DNA of 64,000 nt, taken from positions 140,928-204,927 of the forward strand of contig JALHQH010000019.1 of the NCBI GenBank assembly GCA_022842065.1. The letters are read 5' to 3'. Both the position numbers and the translations under genes were made by a program. Shown here in pieces: positions 1 to 8,124 of this stretch. The stretch's first letter is position 1; each line of letters starts with the position of its first letter. The stretch comes from Caldilineaceae bacterium (GTDB taxonomy: Bacteria > Chloroflexota > Anaerolineae > Caldilineales > Caldilineaceae). Below the pieces are notes generated by a model. The model ran no database searches. It had not been told where the DNA came from and saw only the letters and a list, made by a program, of their open reading frames with translations.

Positions 1-652
1 GAGCATTGCCATCGGGGCCGCTGATCTGGCCCAAGCGTTTGCCCTGGCGCGGGCGGTTACCCCCCATTTGCTGGTGAGCGCCGGCGCAGTGATCCTGCCT
101 AGCCAAATGCTGCCATCGCCTATTAGCGCGCCCTATGCACTGGTCATCACCACCGAAGGCATTCCCGAGGATGTCGAGAGTGAATTGGCCGAAGTCAAGA
201 TGCAATTGGCCAAACAAGGGGCACCCAACCCCATGCTGCTGGCAACGCAGACCAGTACCACCCTGTGGGCGGAAACATTAGCCAGCGCGGGTGATACGCA
301 ACTGCTCTTACGCGTTGGTCTCCCGCCAAAGGCGCTGGCCTACTATTGCACGGTGGTGGCCTCCCAACTCGCCGCCACCACTAATTGGATCAGCGATCCA
401 GTTCATGGGCTACTCTATCTAGTGGCACAGCCGTCGACAGAAAGCGCCGCGCATGAGTGGTTGACTGCGTTACGTAACGCGGCACAACAAGCCCAAGGCT
501 ATGCCATGTTGATGAGTTTACCACTAGCGTATGACCAGGTATTGCGCCGCTGGGATCAGCCAAGCCAGGCGCACGCGCTGATGCTAAAATTGCGACAGCG
601 GTGGGACCCACAGGCGATTCTGAACCAGGAATATTTTAATGATTATTCATAA
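1..652 (+). CDS. FAD-binding oxidase, GlcE-like, C-terminal part (5' end outside window)
   Basis: The frame is open from base 2 to the TAA at 650-652, so this is the 3' part of a gene that starts before the window. The tail reads like the C-terminus of glycolate/lactate oxidase subunit GlcE and related FAD-linked oxidases: a short helix, then LMLKLRQRWDPQAILN, which corresponds to the family's 'LKxxFDPxGILNPG' ending. The canonical final NPG is NQE here. The FAD-binding half is not visible. It sits 21 bp upstream of dctQ on the same strand, so it may share an operon with the TRAP transporter. That would suggest, by inference only, oxidation of a 2-hydroxy or keto acid brought in by that transporter. 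The family assignment rests on the tail alone. Confidence 0.55.
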   Translation, partial: SIAIGAADLAQAFALARAVTPHLLVSAGAVILPSQMLPSPISAPYALVITTEGIPEDVESELAEVKMQLAKQGAPNPMLLATQTSTTLWAETLASAGDTQLLLRVGLPPKALAYYCTVVASQLAATTNWISDPVHGLLYLVAQPSTESAAHEWLTALRNAAQQAQGYAMLMSLPLAYDQVLRRWDQPSQAHALMLKLRQRWDPQAILNQEYFNDYS

Positions 653-673
653 GCCCAATGAAAGGAAAGGCGG

Positions 674-1246
674 ATGAAAGCACTACTCAAATTTGCCGCG
701 GCGGTTGACCGCTTTACCGAATGGCAAGGTTTTCTTTCGGCACTGTTAGTTCTAGTGGTGATTCTGGTTGGCTTTTACAATGTCGTCACCCGCTACATCG
801 GCCAATGGATCGGCGTTACCCTTTCGTCCAATCTGTATATCGAATTACAGTGGTATCTCTTCTCGGCCATCTTTTTTTTGGGTTTTGCTTACATTCTCAA
901 ACATCACATCAATGTGCGGGTTGACTTCTTTTATAGTCGCTGGAGTGAACGGGGCAAGGCGCAGCTCGACTTCTGGGGCACGGTCCTTTGTTTGATCCCC
1001 TTTTGTCTGTTGGGTCTCTATGTGACTTTTTCACCGGTCATGCGCTCGTGGGTGACCTGGGAGATGTCCAATGATGCCAACGGGCTGCCGCGTGCGCCGG
1101 TTAAATCGCTGATCGTCATGGCCTTTAGCTTTCTGCTGATCCAAGCCATTGCCCAGGCGATCCGGTACTATGCGATTATGCGCGGCGACACAGAAGTCGT
1201 TCATACGCTTTACAGCCAAGGTGCCGAAGAGTTACCCGGCGCATAA
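674..1246 (+). CDS. dctQ: TRAP transporter small permease (DctQ family)
   Basis: A membrane protein of 190 residues with about four hydrophobic segments (around residues 17-36, 50-75, 92-115 and 140-162). The size and layout fit the small permease of TRAP transporters, which pairs with the large permease in Na+-coupled uptake of organic acids. The ATG at 674 follows an AAAGGAAAGG ribosome site. dctM follows after 66 bp, and the binding protein is encoded convergently downstream. The family is identified from hydropathy and context more than from a single motif. Confidence 0.85.
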   Translation: MKALLKFAAAVDRFTEWQGFLSALLVLVVILVGFYNVVTRYIGQWIGVTLSSNLYIELQWYLFSAIFFLGFAYILKHHINVRVDFFYSRWSERGKAQLDFWGTVLCLIPFCLLGLYVTFSPVMRSWVTWEMSNDANGLPRAPVKSLIVMAFSFLLIQAIAQAIRYYAIMRGDTEVVHTLYSQGAEELPGA

Positions 1247-1256
1247 GCCCACCCGA

Positions 1257-1296
1257 CGACCAATCGACTAAACAACCAATCGACCACACGACTTTT
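1257..1296 (+). repeat. Degenerate octamer tandem repeat before dctM
   Basis: Five consecutive 8-bp units (CGACCAAT, CGACTAAA, CAACCAAT, CGACCACA, CGACTTTT) fill the dctQ-dctM gap. The same unit style recurs upstream of mec at 4352-4383. See the octamer-array finding. Confidence 0.6.
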
Positions 1297-1312
1297 ACCG
1301 AAGGAGAACAGC

Positions 1313-2782
1313 ATGGGGTATGAATGGCTGGCAATTGCCATGTTCCTCGGGTTTATTGTAATTTTGATGTGCGGCTATCCGGTGGCCTTTTCCTTTGCCG
1401 GCACCGCGATTCTGTTTGGCATCATTGGTTATGCCGTTGGCATTGTTGACCCCAACCGCCTGCGTGCACTGCTCTTTATCTGGTTCGGCACCATGTCGAA
1501 CTTTACCCTGCTGGCGATCCCCTACTTTATCTTTCTGGGGGCCATTCTCGAAAAATCGGGGTTGGCCGAAGATCTATTAAGCACGGTGGGCATCTTGTTG
1601 GGGCCGTTACGGGGGGGCCTGGCGTTGACCGTCGTCATCGTCGGCACTTTGTTGGCGGCTACGACTGGGGTGGTGGCCGCAACGATTATTGTCATGGGCA
1701 TGTTGACCCTGCGCACGATGTTGCACTACGGCTATGATAAGCGGCTGGCTACCGGCGTGATCGTCGCTTCCGGCACCCTGGCCCAGTTGATCCCGCCCAG
1801 CCTGGTCTTGATTCTGCTCAGCGATCAGGTGGGCGTCGATGTGGGTGATCTCTTCCTGGGCGCGGTAATTCCCGGCCTGATGCTTTCCGGCTCCTACGCC
1901 ATCTACGTGCTAGTGGTTGCTTATTTGCGCCCTAACGCGGCACCGGCCCTGCCTCCCGAAGCACGGCAACTCAAAGGCTGGCCCTTGGCTTTACAGACAA
2001 TCAACTCAGTCCTACCCCCCTTGCTGCTGATTATGGCGGTCTTAGGCAGTATCTTTGGGGGGATTGCCACCCCCACGGAAGCAGGAACCGTCGGGGCCGT
2101 TGGGGCCTGTCTGCTGGCGGCGCTGGATGGCAAGATGTCGTGGAAATTGCTCAAAGATGCCGCGGTCGCCACCATGCAGGTCACTTCGCTGGTGGTGATG
2201 ATTCTCTTCTGTGCGTCGCTCTTTAGCCTGGTCTTTGATGCGCTGGGCGGCAAAACGCTGATCACCGAATTGTTGGTCAATGCGCCGGGTGGTTATGTTG
2301 GTTTTATCATCATTGCCAATCTGGCCGTCTTTATCCTCGGCATTCCGCTGGAATTTACCGAGATCTGTTTTATTGTGATGCCGCTCTTTGTGCCGGCCAT
2401 GGAGGCCCTGGGCATTGACAAAGCGTGGTTTGCGATTGTCATGGCGATCAACCTTCAGACCGCGTTTATCTCGCCGCCGGTCGGCTTTTCGCTCTTCTAT
2501 CTGCAGAGCACTGCGCCCAAAGAGATCAGCACCGCCGACATTCACCGCGGGGCGATTCCCTTTGTTTTCATTCAGATCGCGGTCTTGATCATCGTCATTC
2601 TCTTCCCACAAACGGTGCGCTGGCTGATCGATCTCTCAGCCGCGATGCGCTTGAGTAGTGGTGGTGCGCAGAGCAGCAGTCCCATGATGACCATCTGGCT
2701 CTATACCTTGCTGGCCGGGATCGTGCTGGTGATCATCGGGCGCTTCTTCCGCAAGGGGCAGACGGTACAGTTGGCCAGTTAA
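1313..2782 (+). CDS. dctM: TRAP transporter large permease (DctM family)
   Basis: A protein of 489 residues with many membrane segments. It shows DctM landmarks: repeated proline/glycine helix breaks, [16 protein letters not shown] near residue 160, [17 protein letters not shown] near residue 248, and [14 protein letters not shown] near residue 386. This subunit forms the ion-coupled transport channel with DctQ. Its length and the TakP-like binding protein nearby suggest the mannitol/chloroaromatic/2-oxoacid branch of TRAP systems. The ATG at 1313 follows GAAGGAG. A strong hairpin after the stop probably ends the transcript. Confidence 0.92.
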   Translation: MGYEWLAIAMFLGFIVILMCGYPVAFSFAGTAILFGIIGYAVGIVDPNRLRALLFIWFGTMSNFTLLAIPYFIFLGAILEKSGLAEDLLSTVGILLGPLRGGLALTVVIVGTLLAATTGVVAATIIVMGMLTLRTMLHYGYDKRLATGVIVASGTLAQLIPPSLVLILLSDQVGVDVGDLFLGAVIPGLMLSGSYAIYVLVVAYLRPNAAPALPPEARQLKGWPLALQTINSVLPPLLLIMAVLGSIFGGIATPTEAGTVGAVGACLLAALDGKMSWKLLKDAAVATMQVTSLVVMILFCASLFSLVFDALGGKTLITELLVNAPGGYVGFIIIANLAVFILGIPLEFTEICFIVMPLFVPAMEALGIDKAWFAIVMAINLQTAFISPPVGFSLFYLQSTAPKEISTADIHRGAIPFVFIQIAVLIIVILFPQTVRWLIDLSAAMRLSSGGAQSSSPMMTIWLYTLLAGIVLVIIGRFFRKGQTVQLAS

Positions 2783-2818
2783 AGCGCTGGCATCCGCCCT
2801 GGGCTAAAGCCACAGGGC

Positions 2819-2879
2819 TAGCGAACAACGCCGAGTAAACCCGGCTCCTTTAGCCGGGTTTACTCGGCGTTGTTCGCTA
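2819..2879. terminator. 28-bp perfect hairpin, putative transcription terminator
   Basis: Arms 2819-2846 and 2852-2879 are exact reverse complements with a 5-nt loop (CCTTT). It lies 36 bp past dctM. There is no classic U-run, so termination is inferred from position and stem strength. It is one of many unrelated long stems in this window. Confidence 0.6.
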
Positions 2880-2950
2880 ACCCTGGTGCCCGCTGGGCGC
2901 GTTTACGGCGGGGCGGGGATGGCAACCCCTGCGATCCCCTTGAACAGAAC

Positions 2951-2990
2951 ATAAAAAGGGCTGTGACCAGTTAGTCACAGCCCTTTTTAT
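2951..2990. terminator. Bidirectional intrinsic terminator between dctM and dctP
   Basis: A perfect 16-bp stem (2951-2966 with 2975-2990) with an 8-nt loop. Because the arms begin with ATAAAAAGGG and end with CCCTTTTTAT, each strand has a stem followed by a U-rich tail. It lies between two convergent genes, which fits termination in both directions. Confidence 0.75.
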
Positions 2991-3011
2991 TCACTAACCC
3001 TGCGTTAACTT

Positions 3012-4151
3012 TTACGACGCCAGCTTACCACTATAATGGCGCATAAAGCTGCCTTCGTTGATGTTGTGCCACGCGTAAATCCGGGTGCGGAAGGTCTGCC
3101 ACTGCTCGTAGACCGCCTTAAAATCTTCATCTTGGCCGGCCAATTCATCATAGAGCGCAAAGGCCGCTTCTTCCGCCGCATTCAAAATCTCTTCGCTATA
3201 GGCGCGCAGTTCAACGCCGGCTTCCAGCAAACGGCCCAACGCATCATTGTTGCGGGAGTCATAGCGGGCCAACATGGTCATATTAGCGACGTAGGCCGAA
3301 GCTTTGATCGCTTCCTGGTAGAAGGCGGGCAATTTGTTCCACTCATCCAGGTTGACTTCTACTTCCAAGGTCGGACCCGGTTCCCACCAACCAGGATAGT
3401 AGTAGAATTGCGCCGCTTTGTTAAGCCCTAGTTTTTCATCGTCATAGGGACCAACCCATTCGGCAGCGTCGATGGCACCGGTTTGTAATGCCTGGAAGAT
3501 TTCGCCGCCAGGGAGGGTTTGTACCGTTACCCCAAGGCGCGACATCACCTGGCCACCGAGACCAGGAATACGCATTTTGAGCCCTTGCAGGTCGGCAACG
3601 GTGTTGATCTCTTTACGGAACCAGCCGCCCATCTGCACACCTGTGTTGCCGGCCGGGAACTGAATCACATTGAAGCGCCGTGCATAGATCTCCTGCATCA
3701 TCGCCAAGCCACCGCCATCGTAGAGCCAAGCGTTCTGCTGCTGCGCGGTCAAACCAAAGGGGACGGCGGTGCCAAAGGCGGTCACCGGGCTTTTGCCCAC
3801 ATAGTAGTAGGAAGCAGTGTGACCAATCGGGAAAGCACCTTCTTCGACGACGTTGAGCACTTCGGTGCCAGGGGCAACTTCGCCGGCAGCACGCGCGTTA
3901 ATCGTAAAACGGCCACCAGTGAGCGCCGAGACCGTCTCGGCAAAAGTGGTGGCACCGCCAAAGATCGTGTCCAGCGCGGTGGGCCAACTGGTGGGCATGT
4001 CCCAAGTTAGTTCCGGCAGATCTTGGGCCATTGCTTCGCCGGCTTCTGGGGCAACCCCGGCTTGCTGCGCACCACAGCCGACAGCCAGGCCAAGCGCTGT
4101 CGCAGCCACGGTACGCGTCGTTAACGTCTGTAGAAAATCACGACGATTCAT
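3012..4151 (-). CDS. dctP: TRAP transporter substrate-binding protein (DctP, TakP-like)
   Basis: A secreted solute receptor that hands its ligand to the DctQM permease. The ATG at 4151 is preceded by AAAGGAG with 7-nt spacing; the TTG two codons upstream lacks such a site. The protein begins MNRRDFLQ, a twin-arginine signal, and then has LAVGCG, a lipobox. It is therefore probably a Tat-exported lipoprotein. The block [19 protein letters not shown] and the following [11 protein letters not shown] match the 2-oxoacid/ectoine-type TRAP receptors (TakP/UehA group) as I know them. It is convergent with dctQM, so it is transcribed separately from its permease. The ligand is inferred to be an organic acid and is not proven. 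Confidence 0.92.
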   Translation of the reverse strand: MNRRDFLQTLTTRTVAATALGLAVGCGAQQAGVAPEAGEAMAQDLPELTWDMPTSWPTALDTIFGGATTFAETVSALTGGRFTINARAAGEVAPGTEVLNVVEEGAFPIGHTASYYYVGKSPVTAFGTAVPFGLTAQQQNAWLYDGGGLAMMQEIYARRFNVIQFPAGNTGVQMGGWFRKEINTVADLQGLKMRIPGLGGQVMSRLGVTVQTLPGGEIFQALQTGAIDAAEWVGPYDDEKLGLNKAAQFYYYPGWWEPGPTLEVEVNLDEWNKLPAFYQEAIKASAYVANMTMLARYDSRNNDALGRLLEAGVELRAYSEEILNAAEEAAFALYDELAGQDEDFKAVYEQWQTFRTRIYAWHNINEGSFMRHYSGKLAS

Positions 4152-4273
4152 ATTCAAGCTCCTTTGGATGGATGAAAATGACAGACAGACTATAGAATTT
4201 TGTGCGGGTGGGTCATCAAACTGACGTGATTGTATAAAACAGCAGTGGTGCTGTCAAACCAGCGTAGGTGTTT

Positions 4274-4300
4274 TTGATATAACAGGTGGGCTGGTATACT
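4274..4300 (+). promoter_or_regulatory. Possible sigma70-type promoter for mec
   Basis: TTGATA (4274-4279) and TATACT (4295-4300) are separated by 15 bp, which is short. It lies about 90 bp before mec in the gap between divergent dctP and mec. Confidence 0.3.
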
Positions 4301-4351
4301 GGGGACGCGAGATACGTAAAACGTAAAACGTGATTCGTGCGGCGTGACAAC

Positions 4352-4383
4352 GCGACCAAACGACTACGCGACCAAACGACCAA
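4352..4383 (+). repeat. Octamer tandem repeat upstream of mec
   Basis: Four 8-bp units (GCGACCAA, ACGACTAC, GCGACCAA, ACGACCAA) end just before the GGACTTAAA that leads to the mec start. A short ACGTAAA repeat lies upstream at about 4314-4330. Confidence 0.55.
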
Positions 4384-4392
4384 GGACTTAAA

Positions 4393-5010
4393 ATGGCGAT
4401 TTTAGCGCAAGAAGCAGTGCAAATACCGGCGGCGGTGGCGGCGGCCATAGTTGCTCATGCCCGTGAGGGTAAGCCGGACGAGATCTGTGGGATTGTGCGT
4501 GGGCGTGGGTTGGTGGCGTTCGAAGCGATCCGTGGACAAAATATCGCGCAGGATCGGGTCAACAACTATGATGTCGATCCGCAGACGCTGCTGCGCCAGT
4601 TCAAATTCGAAGAGCAGGGGGACGAGATGATGGGGATCTACCATTCTCACCCGATCTCGGTGGCCTACCCTTCGGCGACTGATGCCTGCAATGCCTATTA
4701 CCCCGAATGTATCTACTTTATCTGCTCCTTAGAAGATGATCAGGCACCGGTGACGCGCGCCTTTCGCATGCTTACCCAATTTTTGGAGATCGATCCGGTT
4801 CCGTTACGCAGTGAACTCGCCTTTTATGAGACGCGCCCTGGCCTCTTTGCCTATTACCAAAGCTTGGAAACGGCACCGCCGCCAGTGGTAGACGCGCTGA
4901 TCGGCCAGATCGAGCGGCCCTTCTATCTGGTCTGCTACGAAGAGGCCGGGGAAAGCACCGATCTGCGCGCCGTTTCGTTGGTCGAATATCCAATTGTGAT
5001 TCAAGATTGA
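4393..5010 (+). CDS. mec: JAMM/MPN+ zinc metalloprotease (Mec-like)
   Basis: A protein of 205 residues with a complete JAMM zinc site: Glu30 (in DEICGIV), then His84-Ser85-His86, a seven-residue spacer, Ser94 and Asp97. In the mycobacterial CysO pathway, Mec removes the newly made cysteine from the C-terminus of CysO. Relatives such as QbsD trim carrier precursors to expose Gly-Gly. Here the gene is followed by cysO, a ThiF-type activator and cysM, so the same role is well supported by context. The C-terminal half (residues 115-205) is longer than in minimal Mec proteins and has no motif I recognise. The stop codon overlaps the -35 box of the next promoter, so the downstream genes have their own start. 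Confidence 0.88.
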   Translation: MAILAQEAVQIPAAVAAAIVAHAREGKPDEICGIVRGRGLVAFEAIRGQNIAQDRVNNYDVDPQTLLRQFKFEEQGDEMMGIYHSHPISVAYPSATDACNAYYPECIYFICSLEDDQAPVTRAFRMLTQFLEIDPVPLRSELAFYETRPGLFAYYQSLETAPPPVVDALIGQIERPFYLVCYEEAGESTDLRAVSLVEYPIVIQD

Positions 5011-5035
5011 CAAGCCAACTGTAGCAGATTATACT
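5007..5035 (+). promoter_or_regulatory. Strong consensus sigma70-type promoter
   Basis: TTGACA (5007-5012, perfect consensus, overlapping the mec stop) and TATACT (5030-5035) with 17-bp spacing. Transcription should start near 5042. The first gene downstream is cysO at 5461, so the promoter implies a leader or non-coding RNA of about 350-420 nt. Confidence 0.7.
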
Positions 5036-5041
5036 GACAGC

Positions 5042-5397
5042 GCCCGATATAATTTTTATAGTGGAACCCAGCAGTGTAAACGCCTAGAAACATTACATAG
5101 CTAGCGGAGTAGAACGTTGTTCATGATTTGGGGCTGTTGCAAATTCATCACTTGTTGCTTGTGTCGATAGCGGGTGCCGCCAGCACTGCTGCTGGTTGCC
5201 CCGCGCATAAAGCTGCCTGCGATGAATGATCTGCAAACTTCAGTCACAAAATCATGTTGCGTACCGGTACGACCGAAAGTGCTGCTGCGCTGCGACAGCC
5301 CAAGCTGCTAGTACAAGCGCCGACCAGCAGCCAGCCATGATTTTTGCTTAACCTTGTGACCAACGAGTTCATCGCCAGCGGTGAACTCGTTTTTTAT
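5042..5397 (+). ncRNA. Structured leader or small RNA upstream of cysO, unidentified
   Basis: No credible coding frame exists between the promoter at 5007-5035 and the terminator at 5362-5397. The segment can fold into a long nested hairpin: 5122-5129 with 5249-5256, 5137-5149 with about 5221-5236, and 5180-5185 with 5190-5195. The strand AAAATCATG (5248-5256) can instead pair with CATGATTTT (5336-5344), just before the terminator, which is the layout of a switch. I found no tmRNA, SRP, RNase P, SAM, cobalamin or T-box signature. It could be a riboswitch controlling cysO-cysM or an independent RNA such as 6S. Confidence 0.5.
5362..5397 (+). terminator. Rho-independent terminator in front of cysO
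   Basis: The arm AACGAGTTCATCG (5362-5374) pairs with CGGTGAACTCGTT (5379-5391) with one G-U pair and a tiny loop. The run TTTTTTATT follows at once. It lies 64 bp before cysO, so it either ends a small RNA or acts as an attenuator. Confidence 0.75.
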
Positions 5398-5460
5398 TAG
5401 CAAAGCGCTGATTTTTGATATTTTTTTATTATTACCAATCTGCAAAGGGAGTATGAACCA

Positions 5461-5742
5461 ATGGCAACTGTACTTGTGCCCACACCGTTACGCCGCCTGA
5501 CCGGTGGCCAGGCCAAGCTGGAGGTGAGCGGCAGCGATGTGGGTGATCTGCTGATAGCGATCAACCAGCAATTCCCCGGCATTACCGACAAGGTGCTTGA
5601 TGACGACGGCAATGTCAAACGTTTCATCAATGTCTTTGTCAACGACGATGAAATTCGCACCCTGCAAGGTTTGCAGACACCCGTAGCTGCCACTGATCGC
5701 GTTTCCATTGTCCCCGCCATGGCCGGCGGGCAGGAGGACTAA
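5461..5742 (+). CDS. cysO: Ubiquitin-like sulfur carrier protein CysO (MoaD/ThiS fold)
   Basis: A protein of 93 residues, the normal size for a MoaD/ThiS-type sulfur carrier. The end reads SIVPAMAGG-QED. The Gly-Gly that must carry the thiocarboxylate is followed by three extra residues, so the tail must be trimmed before activation; mycobacterial CysO ends at the Gly-Gly. The JAMM protease encoded just upstream is the obvious candidate, by analogy with QbsE/QbsD. The QED codons (CAG GAG GAC) contain the AGGAGG ribosome site of the next gene, which may explain the extension. As CysO-thiocarboxylate it would supply sulfur to CysM. The start ATG at 5461 follows AAGGGAG. Confidence 0.85.
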   Translation: MATVLVPTPLRRLTGGQAKLEVSGSDVGDLLIAINQQFPGITDKVLDDDGNVKRFINVFVNDDEIRTLQGLQTPVAATDRVSIVPAMAGGQED

Positions 5743-5743
5743 G

Positions 5744-6982
5744 ATGAGCAGAATTAGCCGTGACCAGTTGGTGCAACTGGCCAAGAGTGAGATCACCGAG
5801 ATCTCGGCGCAGGAGCTAAAGCAGCGCCTGCAAAAGCATGAAGATTTAACATTGGTCGATGTGCGCGAGCGCGAGGAATTTGTCCAGGGCCACATTCCCG
5901 ACGCCACCTTTATTCCGCGCGGCTATCTGGAGTTGCAGATCGAACAGCATCAGATGGATCGGGACAAGCCGGTGGTGGTCTACTGTGCCGGTGGGGTACG
6001 CTCCGCATTGGCGGCGCGCAATCTCAAGGAGATGGGCTATACCAATGTGATTTCGCTGATCGGCGGCTTTAATGGCTGGAAGAATGCCGGTTTCGATTTC
6101 AAGATTCCGGTTGTGTTGAACGAAGAACAACGCATTCGCTACAGCCGCCACACCTTGCTTAACGAGATCGGCGAGGCTGGCCAGATCAAGCTGATCGAAA
6201 GCAAGGTCTTGCTGATTGGGGCCGGTGGGTTAGGCAGTCCCGCGGCGATGTATCTAGCCGCCGCTGGGGTGGGGACGCTGGGCATCGTTGACTTTGATAC
6301 GGTTGATGTCTCCAATTTGCAGCGCCAACTGCTGCACGGCAACAAAGATGTGGGCCGCCCCAAAGTCGAGTCCGCCGCCGACCGCATTAAGGATATCAAC
6401 CCGGATGTGAAGGTGATTGGCTACCGCGAACCGATTACCAGCCACAACGCGCTGGAAATCATCCGCGACTACGATATCGTGCTCAATGGGTCGGACAACT
6501 TCCCGACGCGCTACCTGGTCAACGATGCCTGCCAATTTCTGGGCAAACCCTTGGTCGATGCCAGCATCTTTATGTTTGAGGGTCAAGCAACGGTTTACCA
6601 ACCTGCAGTCCCCGAGCAGGGTATTGAAGGGGGACCGTGCTACCGCTGCCTCTACCCCGATCCACCGCCCCCTGGCGAGGTGCCCAGTTGCGCCGAAGCC
6701 GGTGTGCTGGGTGTGCTGCCCGGCATCGTCGGTTCGATCCAGGCGATTGAAGCGATCAAAATGCTCCTAGGGATTGGCGAGCCACTGATTGGCCGCCTGC
6801 TGATGATCGACACCCTGGATATGAGCTTCCGCACGCTCAAGGTGCGCCGCAACCCTGATTGCCCCGTCTGCGGCGATCACCCGACGGTGACAGCGTTGAT
6901 CGACTACGATCAGTTCTGCGGCCTGCCCGCCAGCAATGGGCATGGGGCAGCACAAGGGGAACGTGCGTTGGCATTGGCTTAG
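5744..6982 (+). CDS. moeZ: Rhodanese-ThiF/MoeB fusion, sulfur-carrier activating enzyme (MoeZ-like)
   Basis: The enzyme adenylates the carrier's C-terminus and transfers sulfur to it. Residues 15-125 are a rhodanese domain with active-site Cys81 in YCAGGVRS. From about residue 130 comes a ThiF/MoeB domain with the nucleotide loop GAGGLGSP, the family's conserved SCAEAGVLGVLPG, and paired CxxC zinc ligands (CYRC and CPVC). Well-known MoeZ enzymes have the rhodanese at the C-terminus, so the order is reversed here. The ATG at 5744 sits 6 nt after AGGAGG and one base after the cysO stop, implying coupled translation. The upstream in-frame TTG at 5708 lies inside cysO and was rejected. Its likely client is CysO, though it could serve molybdopterin carriers too. 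Confidence 0.88.
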   Translation: MSRISRDQLVQLAKSEITEISAQELKQRLQKHEDLTLVDVREREEFVQGHIPDATFIPRGYLELQIEQHQMDRDKPVVVYCAGGVRSALAARNLKEMGYTNVISLIGGFNGWKNAGFDFKIPVVLNEEQRIRYSRHTLLNEIGEAGQIKLIESKVLLIGAGGLGSPAAMYLAAAGVGTLGIVDFDTVDVSNLQRQLLHGNKDVGRPKVESAADRIKDINPDVKVIGYREPITSHNALEIIRDYDIVLNGSDNFPTRYLVNDACQFLGKPLVDASIFMFEGQATVYQPAVPEQGIEGGPCYRCLYPDPPPPGEVPSCAEAGVLGVLPGIVGSIQAIEAIKMLLGIGEPLIGRLLMIDTLDMSFRTLKVRRNPDCPVCGDHPTVTALIDYDQFCGLPASNGHGAAQGERALALA

Positions 6983-7110
6983 TGTTTTGTGAGATAAGTT
7001 CAATTGTGCTAAGGGGATCGCCAGATCCCCGCTGTAGAACGGGGATCTGGCGATCCCCTTAGCGCGGCATTGAGGGGCAAATAACTCTATCCTTATTTTG
7101 CAAAACGTTA
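6980..7110. mobile_element. MITE-like element (TAGTGTTTTGTG family), degenerate
   Basis: The left end TAGTGTTTTGTGAGATAAG (6980-6998) is related to the inverse of the right end near 7091-7110 (14 of 19 positions, differences all transitions). It also matches the ends of the element at 26505-26678. The first three bases are the TAG stop codon of moeZ. A 24-bp perfect stem (7008-7063) occupies the interior. No coding capacity. Confidence 0.45.
7008..7063. terminator. 24-bp perfect hairpin between moeZ and cysM
   Basis: Arms 7008-7031 and 7040-7063 are exact reverse complements with an 8-nt loop (CTGTAGAA). It would attenuate read-through into cysM. It lies inside a MITE-like element, so it may be passenger DNA rather than a dedicated terminator. 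Confidence 0.5.
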
Positions 7111-7133
7111 CATAGCTTAACAGGGAATCCGCA

Positions 7134-8075
7134 ATGATCGGCGCAACAATTGAGCGCGAAAAACCCACGCTATCCGGCACGATCCTCGACCAGATTGGCA
7201 ATACGCCGTTGCTTGATCTGAGCGACTTTGCTCACCGCCAGGGGGTGGACCCAGCGGTTAAGCTTTACGCCAAGGCAGAATGGCTCAACCCTGGTGGCTC
7301 GGTGAAGGCACGGGCGGCGCATTACATTGTCGAGGCGGCCATTACGAGTGGCGCGTTGGCCCCAGGCAAGATCCTCATCGACAGCAGTTCGGGCAACACG
7401 GGCATTGCCTTTGCCTTGATTGGGGCCGTTAAGGGCATACCGGTGCATCTCGTCATGCCGGCCAATGTCAGCGCTGAGCGCAAAGCATTGGTGCGCGCCT
7501 ATGGGGCGAAGCTGATTGAATCGGATCCGCTGGAAGGATCGGATGGCGCGATTCGCCTGGTGCGCCAGTTGGTGGCTGACGCACCGGAACGCTACTTTTA
7601 CGCCAATCAATACAACAACCCCGCCAACTGGCGCGCCCACTATACAACGACTGGGCCGGAGATCTGGCAACAGACACAAGGCGCGCTGACGCACTTTGTC
7701 GCCGGCTTGGGCACGACCGGCACCTTTGTCGGCGTTGGTCGTTATCTGCGCGAACAGAACGCCGCGATTGAACTCGTTGCACTCCAACCGGAAGACGAAT
7801 TGTCAGTAATTGAAGGACTCAAATATCTAGAGACCGCAATCACGCCAGCTATCTATGATCCGACCTTACTCGACCGCGATCTGCGCGTCGATGCCGAAGC
7901 CGCGTGGCAAACAACACGCCAGTTGGCCCGGCAGGCAGGGCTTTTTGTGGGCGTCAGTGGCGGCGCGGCGATGGCCGGTGCCCTGGTGGTTACGCGTGAA
8001 CTGACACAGGGCTGCGTCGTCACCCTGTTGCCTGATGACGGCAGTAAGTATGTGAGTTTGGGCATCTTTGATTAA
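7134..8075 (+). CDS. cysM: Cysteine synthase CysM, probably CysO-thiocarboxylate dependent
   Basis: A PLP enzyme of 313 residues. The cofactor lysine is Lys58 in NPGGSVKAR, the substrate loop is SSGNTGIAF, and the phosphate-binding GTTGT lies near residue 190. The C-terminal part resembles mycobacterial CysM, which condenses O-phosphoserine with sulfur from CysO thiocarboxylate. The cysO and mec neighbours support that role over free sulfide and O-acetylserine. The usual Asp after the lysine (GSVKDR) is Ala here. The gene is separated from moeZ by a hairpin-bearing repeat element and has only a weak SD, so it may be expressed less than the genes before it. Substrate choice is inferred. Confidence 0.88.
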   Translation: MIGATIEREKPTLSGTILDQIGNTPLLDLSDFAHRQGVDPAVKLYAKAEWLNPGGSVKARAAHYIVEAAITSGALAPGKILIDSSSGNTGIAFALIGAVKGIPVHLVMPANVSAERKALVRAYGAKLIESDPLEGSDGAIRLVRQLVADAPERYFYANQYNNPANWRAHYTTTGPEIWQQTQGALTHFVAGLGTTGTFVGVGRYLREQNAAIELVALQPEDELSVIEGLKYLETAITPAIYDPTLLDRDLRVDAEAAWQTTRQLARQAGLFVGVSGGAAMAGALVVTRELTQGCVVTLLPDDGSKYVSLGIFD

Positions 8076-8124
8076 GGGCCACCGTTACCAGGTGTTGCGG
8101 CAATTCGGAAAGGAGATTCCAAAC

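Noticed and set aside
2042..2611. Long open frame opposite dctM
   Set aside because: Antisense to a clear DctM protein; composition is a shadow with no motif.
5101..5300. T-box, tmRNA or cobalamin riboswitch before cysO
   Set aside because: GGGGCTG and GGGTGCCGC fragments looked suggestive, but the required flanking motifs are missing.
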